Positions 60,995 through 64,000 of a stretch of DNA of 64,000 nt are shown here, piece by piece. A program made the position numbers and the translations under genes. The stretch is from positions 74,295,800 through 74,359,799 of the forward strand of contig NC_063164.1 in NCBI RefSeq assembly GCF_023159225.1. Direction: 5' to 3'. Source of the stretch: Perognathus longimembris pacificus. Its lineage: Eukaryota; Chordata; Mammalia; Rodentia; Heteromyidae. The notes under the pieces are model-generated. The model saw only the letters and a list, made by a program, of their open reading frames with translations, did no database searches and had not been told where the DNA came from. Every line of letters starts with the position of its first letter. The stretch's first letter is position 1.

Positions 60995-61195
60995 TTTGTG
61001 TTCCAAGTGCTATTAGAAGCACTTACACATATTAATTAAGCAAGTTACAGAAAGGAAGACACTATTATTATCATTGTTCTCCTTAAAAAGATGAGAAGAC
61101 AGACAGTAAGAGTTCAAACAATATTTACATAGGTTACAGCTATTTTGAATAGTGTCAGCATTTGAACTAAGGCTGTTGGCTCAGAAACTAAGGTA
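60995..61195 (+). repeat. MIR element
   Basis: In order: 'gttccaagtgctattagaag', 'acacatattaattaagca', 'cactattattatcattgttc', 'agatgagaagacagacagt', 'aggttacagctattttga' and 'gcatttgaactaaggctg'. This is the full MIR sequence order, well enough kept to call with confidence. Confidence 0.8.
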
Positions 61196-61389
61196 CATAA
61201 AAATCACCTACTGCCTTTCAGTAAATACTTAAAGGCTATCAACTGACAAAATTACAGTTTATAATTTTTGTTGCACATAGTAAGTGTATATAAGTACATA
61301 CCATCTCATCTCTTATGAAGAATAAAAGTGTAAGACATGAACATAACATTGATCAACTATACTATTAGTCTAAAAAGAACATAGTGACA

Positions 61390-61690
61390 TTACATTAGGG
61401 ATTAAATGTGATCCCAAAGGTTCTGGAAGCTTGGTCCCCAATGTGTCAGTGTTGATGGGACAAAACCTTTAAGAAGTGAGGCTTAGTGTAGAAAAAAATG
61501 ATGGGGTATAGCCTTGAAAAAAATTAATACTTTCACCAAAGAGTGAGTTCTCACAAAAATGAGAGTGGCCTATTCTTCATGAAGCAAGCTCCTCCTCCTT
61601 TTCTCTACTGTTTTGTGATATTGCTAAGGGTAGTGGAGAATGTAAGAGAGTTGTAGAGGCTTGTTCTTTAACTTTCAGGTTCCATAATTC
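61390..61690 (+). repeat. MaLR-type LTR relic
   Basis: 'agcttggtccccaatgtg' and 'cagtgttgatgggacaaaac' followed by 'ctttaagaagtgaggc', then 'gagtgagttctcacaaaaat' and 'gagagtggcctattcttca', keep the order of mammalian MaLR (ERVL-related) LTRs. It is a solitary, decayed LTR with no coding sequence beside it. The subfamily is not resolved. Confidence 0.55.
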
Positions 61691-62235
61691 TGAGTTTTAA
61701 AAAATCTTTTTGAAACAAAACACCAGCACTGATAATTCTGTTAGAGCTACAAAACTGGAATTATCTGGAGGGGAAATTTAAATACTAATCAGATGCTATT
61801 CTGCCAATCTGATCTCAATAAAGCCTAAGTCCAAATGGGCTTAAAATGTTAGGTGCCAATATGGTTTTTGTAGACAAAGGAGACTGTCATTATGGCTTAA
61901 GGAGGAATTCTTAACACACTGAACAATACATGTATCCTCTGGATTTGTTTCATTCCCTCTCTCTTTGTCCATTTTTCCTCCCCCATTCATCCCTTCATCC
62001 CTTCCTTCCCTTTGTAATTTGTTCATTTGTTTGTGTGTGATTCATTCCAAGCAATCCTCTGAAGGTTGGACTAATAATGGCAACAGAGGGCCAATAGGGT
62101 CATGACTTGGAAGGAGATGAATCAATATCTGATACAGAATCTTTGGACTACACACAGTGAGGAACACATTTGTTCTTTACAATCTCTCTTATACATTTGT
62201 ACATTTGTGCGTGTGCATGCATGCAACCCACACCC
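61691..62235. other. Unassigned sequence
   Basis: No gene recognised. A pyrimidine-rich patch with CCTTCCC units lies at 61951-62015. Confidence 0.5.
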
Positions 62236-62242
62236 ACATACA

Positions 62243-62298
<56 letters not shown>
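62236..62298. repeat. Compound (CA)n(GA)n microsatellite
   Basis: A CA run (to 62260) passes directly into a GA run (62261-62298). Open frames across it (Thr/His then Arg/Glu on the plus strand, Leu/Ser on the minus) are artefacts. Confidence 0.97.
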
Positions 62299-62300
<2 letters not shown>

Positions 62301-62743
62301 TACATCAGCCTCAGTGTGGCTATAACACAAAAAAAGGCACAGCAGAGAAGAGCAGAAATCCAGAGGACCCAAATGATGTACTCTGGAGGTATAGAATCAT
62401 AGGAAATCATTCTGGGAGAGGAACTCATAAATTAAAACTTACAGAATTGTTTCTAAATTTCTAGACTCATGTAAAATCTATGTACACATTAAGCTGATGC
62501 CACTAAATATATTAATGTATTGAGAACTGACATCAGTATGAGATGAGAAGCTTGTTCCCAGACTCACCAATGAGTAGCTCACATTTGGAGTAAATACCAA
62601 GTGATTGGAAAATATTTGCAAACTATATGCATATTGATCCCAGCCTATAGGTAAGATAAACTGGAACTTTCACTATTTAAGGAAACATGTCAAAAGATAT
62701 TTTTTAGAGAAAAGTGCTTTTTCTTCAATGGATTTTTTTTTTG
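62299..62743. other. Unassigned sequence
   Basis: Nothing recognised. A T-run at 62732-62742 leads into the antisense SINE. Confidence 0.5.
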
Positions 62744-62990
62744 GGGGGGGGTTCTTGAAGTAAGGCTTGGGTGCTGTCTCTTAAGGCTTGGGTGCTGTCC
62801 CTCATTAAAGGCTACCACTTTGATCAACAACAGTGCTTCCAGTTTTCTGGTGGTTAACTGGAGATAAGAGCCTCGCAGTCTTTCCTGGACAATCTGGCTT
62901 GGTCCTCAGATCCTCAAGATCCTCAAGATCTCAGATCCTCAGACCACAGCCCCCTGAGTAACTAGGGTTATTGGTGTGAGCCACCTATAC
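62744..62990 (-). mobile_element. 7SL-Geo composite SINE with internal duplications
   Basis: Reverse orientation: Geo module ('cttgggtgctgtccctcatt', 'aacaacagtgcttccagt'), a linker ('ggtggttaactggagataag'), and a 7SL-like head ('cccctgagtaactagggtta', 'ggtgtgagccacc'). A 21-bp segment of the Geo part is tandemly repeated at 62761-62781 and 62782-62802 with one mismatch, and GATCCTCA is repeated several times around 62909-62940 in the head. Confidence 0.85.
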
Positions 62991-64000
62991 ACTGTTTGTC
63001 CATTGGATTTTGAAAAGGCCCAGGAAATCTACAGTATTTTAAGAATGTGCTGTGTGATTCCAAATTATTTATATGTAACATGCAGCACTATCCCAAGAGA
63101 CTGGAAATCCAATCCAGAGATGCCAAGGCTGAGATGTAAGCCATTCATGTTGAAGAACAATTATAAGAATACTCCAATAAATAACTGTTAATATATTGTA
63201 GTCAGTGGGAAAAAAACAACTAAAAACTATAAAAAAACAAACAAACAGGGAATCATCCTAAGTTTTACAGTCAAATCTCTCAATTGGGGACATTCAGAAA
63301 AAAAAAAAAAAAAACACCTCATTTTTATGTCTTTGAATTCCCTACACCTCTGCCTGTCCACAACCTAAGCCAGCACTAACCCTGACCATCAGCATGGACA
63401 CAAGAAGTATAACTTGGACTCAAGTTCCTGGATACAATTTGGTTTAGGTGCTACTTGTGTGCCTCATACCATACAGCATAGTTAAGTTGAGGGTAAAAAC
63501 TCTGAGAGAGCTCCAGTCTCTGGAGAGGAATTCCAATTTAGAAGGCAGAAGCAAGGTGTGTGTGAATATGTGTGTGTGCAGGCCCTAGGATAGAAAACTA
63601 TAAGGCCATAGCACCCACAGACAAAGACTTGCTTTTGGCGCAGCCAACACAGATTTTTTTCCCCCATGTTTTATACACCGAAAGGCCAGAAAGATAGTCA
63701 GAAAGGACCTATTTTTCTAACAGGACTTAGTCTGCAAACAACCTTTCTGGTTAACTTAAGTGTAGGGGAAATAGACTAACTAACCAAAACAACAACAACA
63801 AAATTGTCCCCCTGCCACTACTTCATAATATAAACTGAAAACAGCAAGTTGGATTGTGAAGAGAATACCAACTTCCTCCACATAGAGGAAGAAATATTGC
63901 TTGGTATTTTGTTAAAGTTTCCCAGAGTATTTAATCTTTTTCTAGACTTAATGTTTTCTTTTACTCTTATAATTTATATCTTCATCTCATCTTCTATAAT
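62991..64000. other. Unassigned sequence
   Basis: No gene recognised. A-runs lie at 63211-63217 and 63299-63314, the second possibly the tail of an eroded retroposon. Confidence 0.5.

Noticed and set aside
62102..62464. 120-codon frame with Thr-His and Arg-Glu runs
   Set aside because: Compound (CA)n(GA)n microsatellite read in frame.

Overview
This is a 64 kb stretch of eukaryotic nuclear DNA from a mammal, almost certainly a rodent. It is visibly AT-rich, with no credible host protein-coding exon, no structural RNA gene and no gene-associated CpG-rich promoter. Its recognisable content is retrotransposons, ancient mammalian repeats and microsatellites. The best lineage clue is a dimeric SINE whose left half is an ID-like tRNA-Ala monomer and whose right half matches the Geo monomer of IDL-Geo. 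That family is described as restricted to Geomyoidea (kangaroo rats, pocket mice, pocket gophers), so I infer a geomyoid rodent, possibly Dipodomys or a relative. The assignment rests on recall of the family, not on a database search.

Layout. 1-25.5 kb: mostly unassigned AT-rich sequence with one young IDL-Geo copy (5786-5990), a few ancient relics (MIR, L2, MER5-like) and (TG)n, (CA)n and (CCCT)n tracts. 25.5-30.3 kb: a dense repeat cluster holding 7SL-Geo and IDL-Geo SINEs, two 5'-inverted L1 insertions and a long CCCCCT/CCT tract. 34.05-40.3 kb: a nearly continuous L1 block with a long L1 that keeps its GC-rich 5' region, part of ORF1, part of the ORF2 endonuclease and the 3' end, but has two internal deletions and a 20-bp fold-back. 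It is followed by an old L1 3' end and a 5'-inverted L1. 45.9-49.3 kb: a roughly 580-bp TTTC tract, two L1 3' ends and a (GAAA)n tract grown from a SINE tail. 51.4-64 kb: MIR and other ancient repeats, more 7SL-Geo and IDL-Geo SINEs, four L1 3' ends, and a MaLR-like LTR relic.

Nothing here works together as a pathway. The genes present are broken L1 genes. The points most worth a second look are the L1 that lost its reverse transcriptase but kept a short inverted piece of it at a hairpin junction, the sharing of one Geo module between two different SINE heads, and the recurrence of 5'-inverted L1 copies, one of which has a perfect 10-bp target-site duplication. Most long open frames in the window are repeat artefacts.
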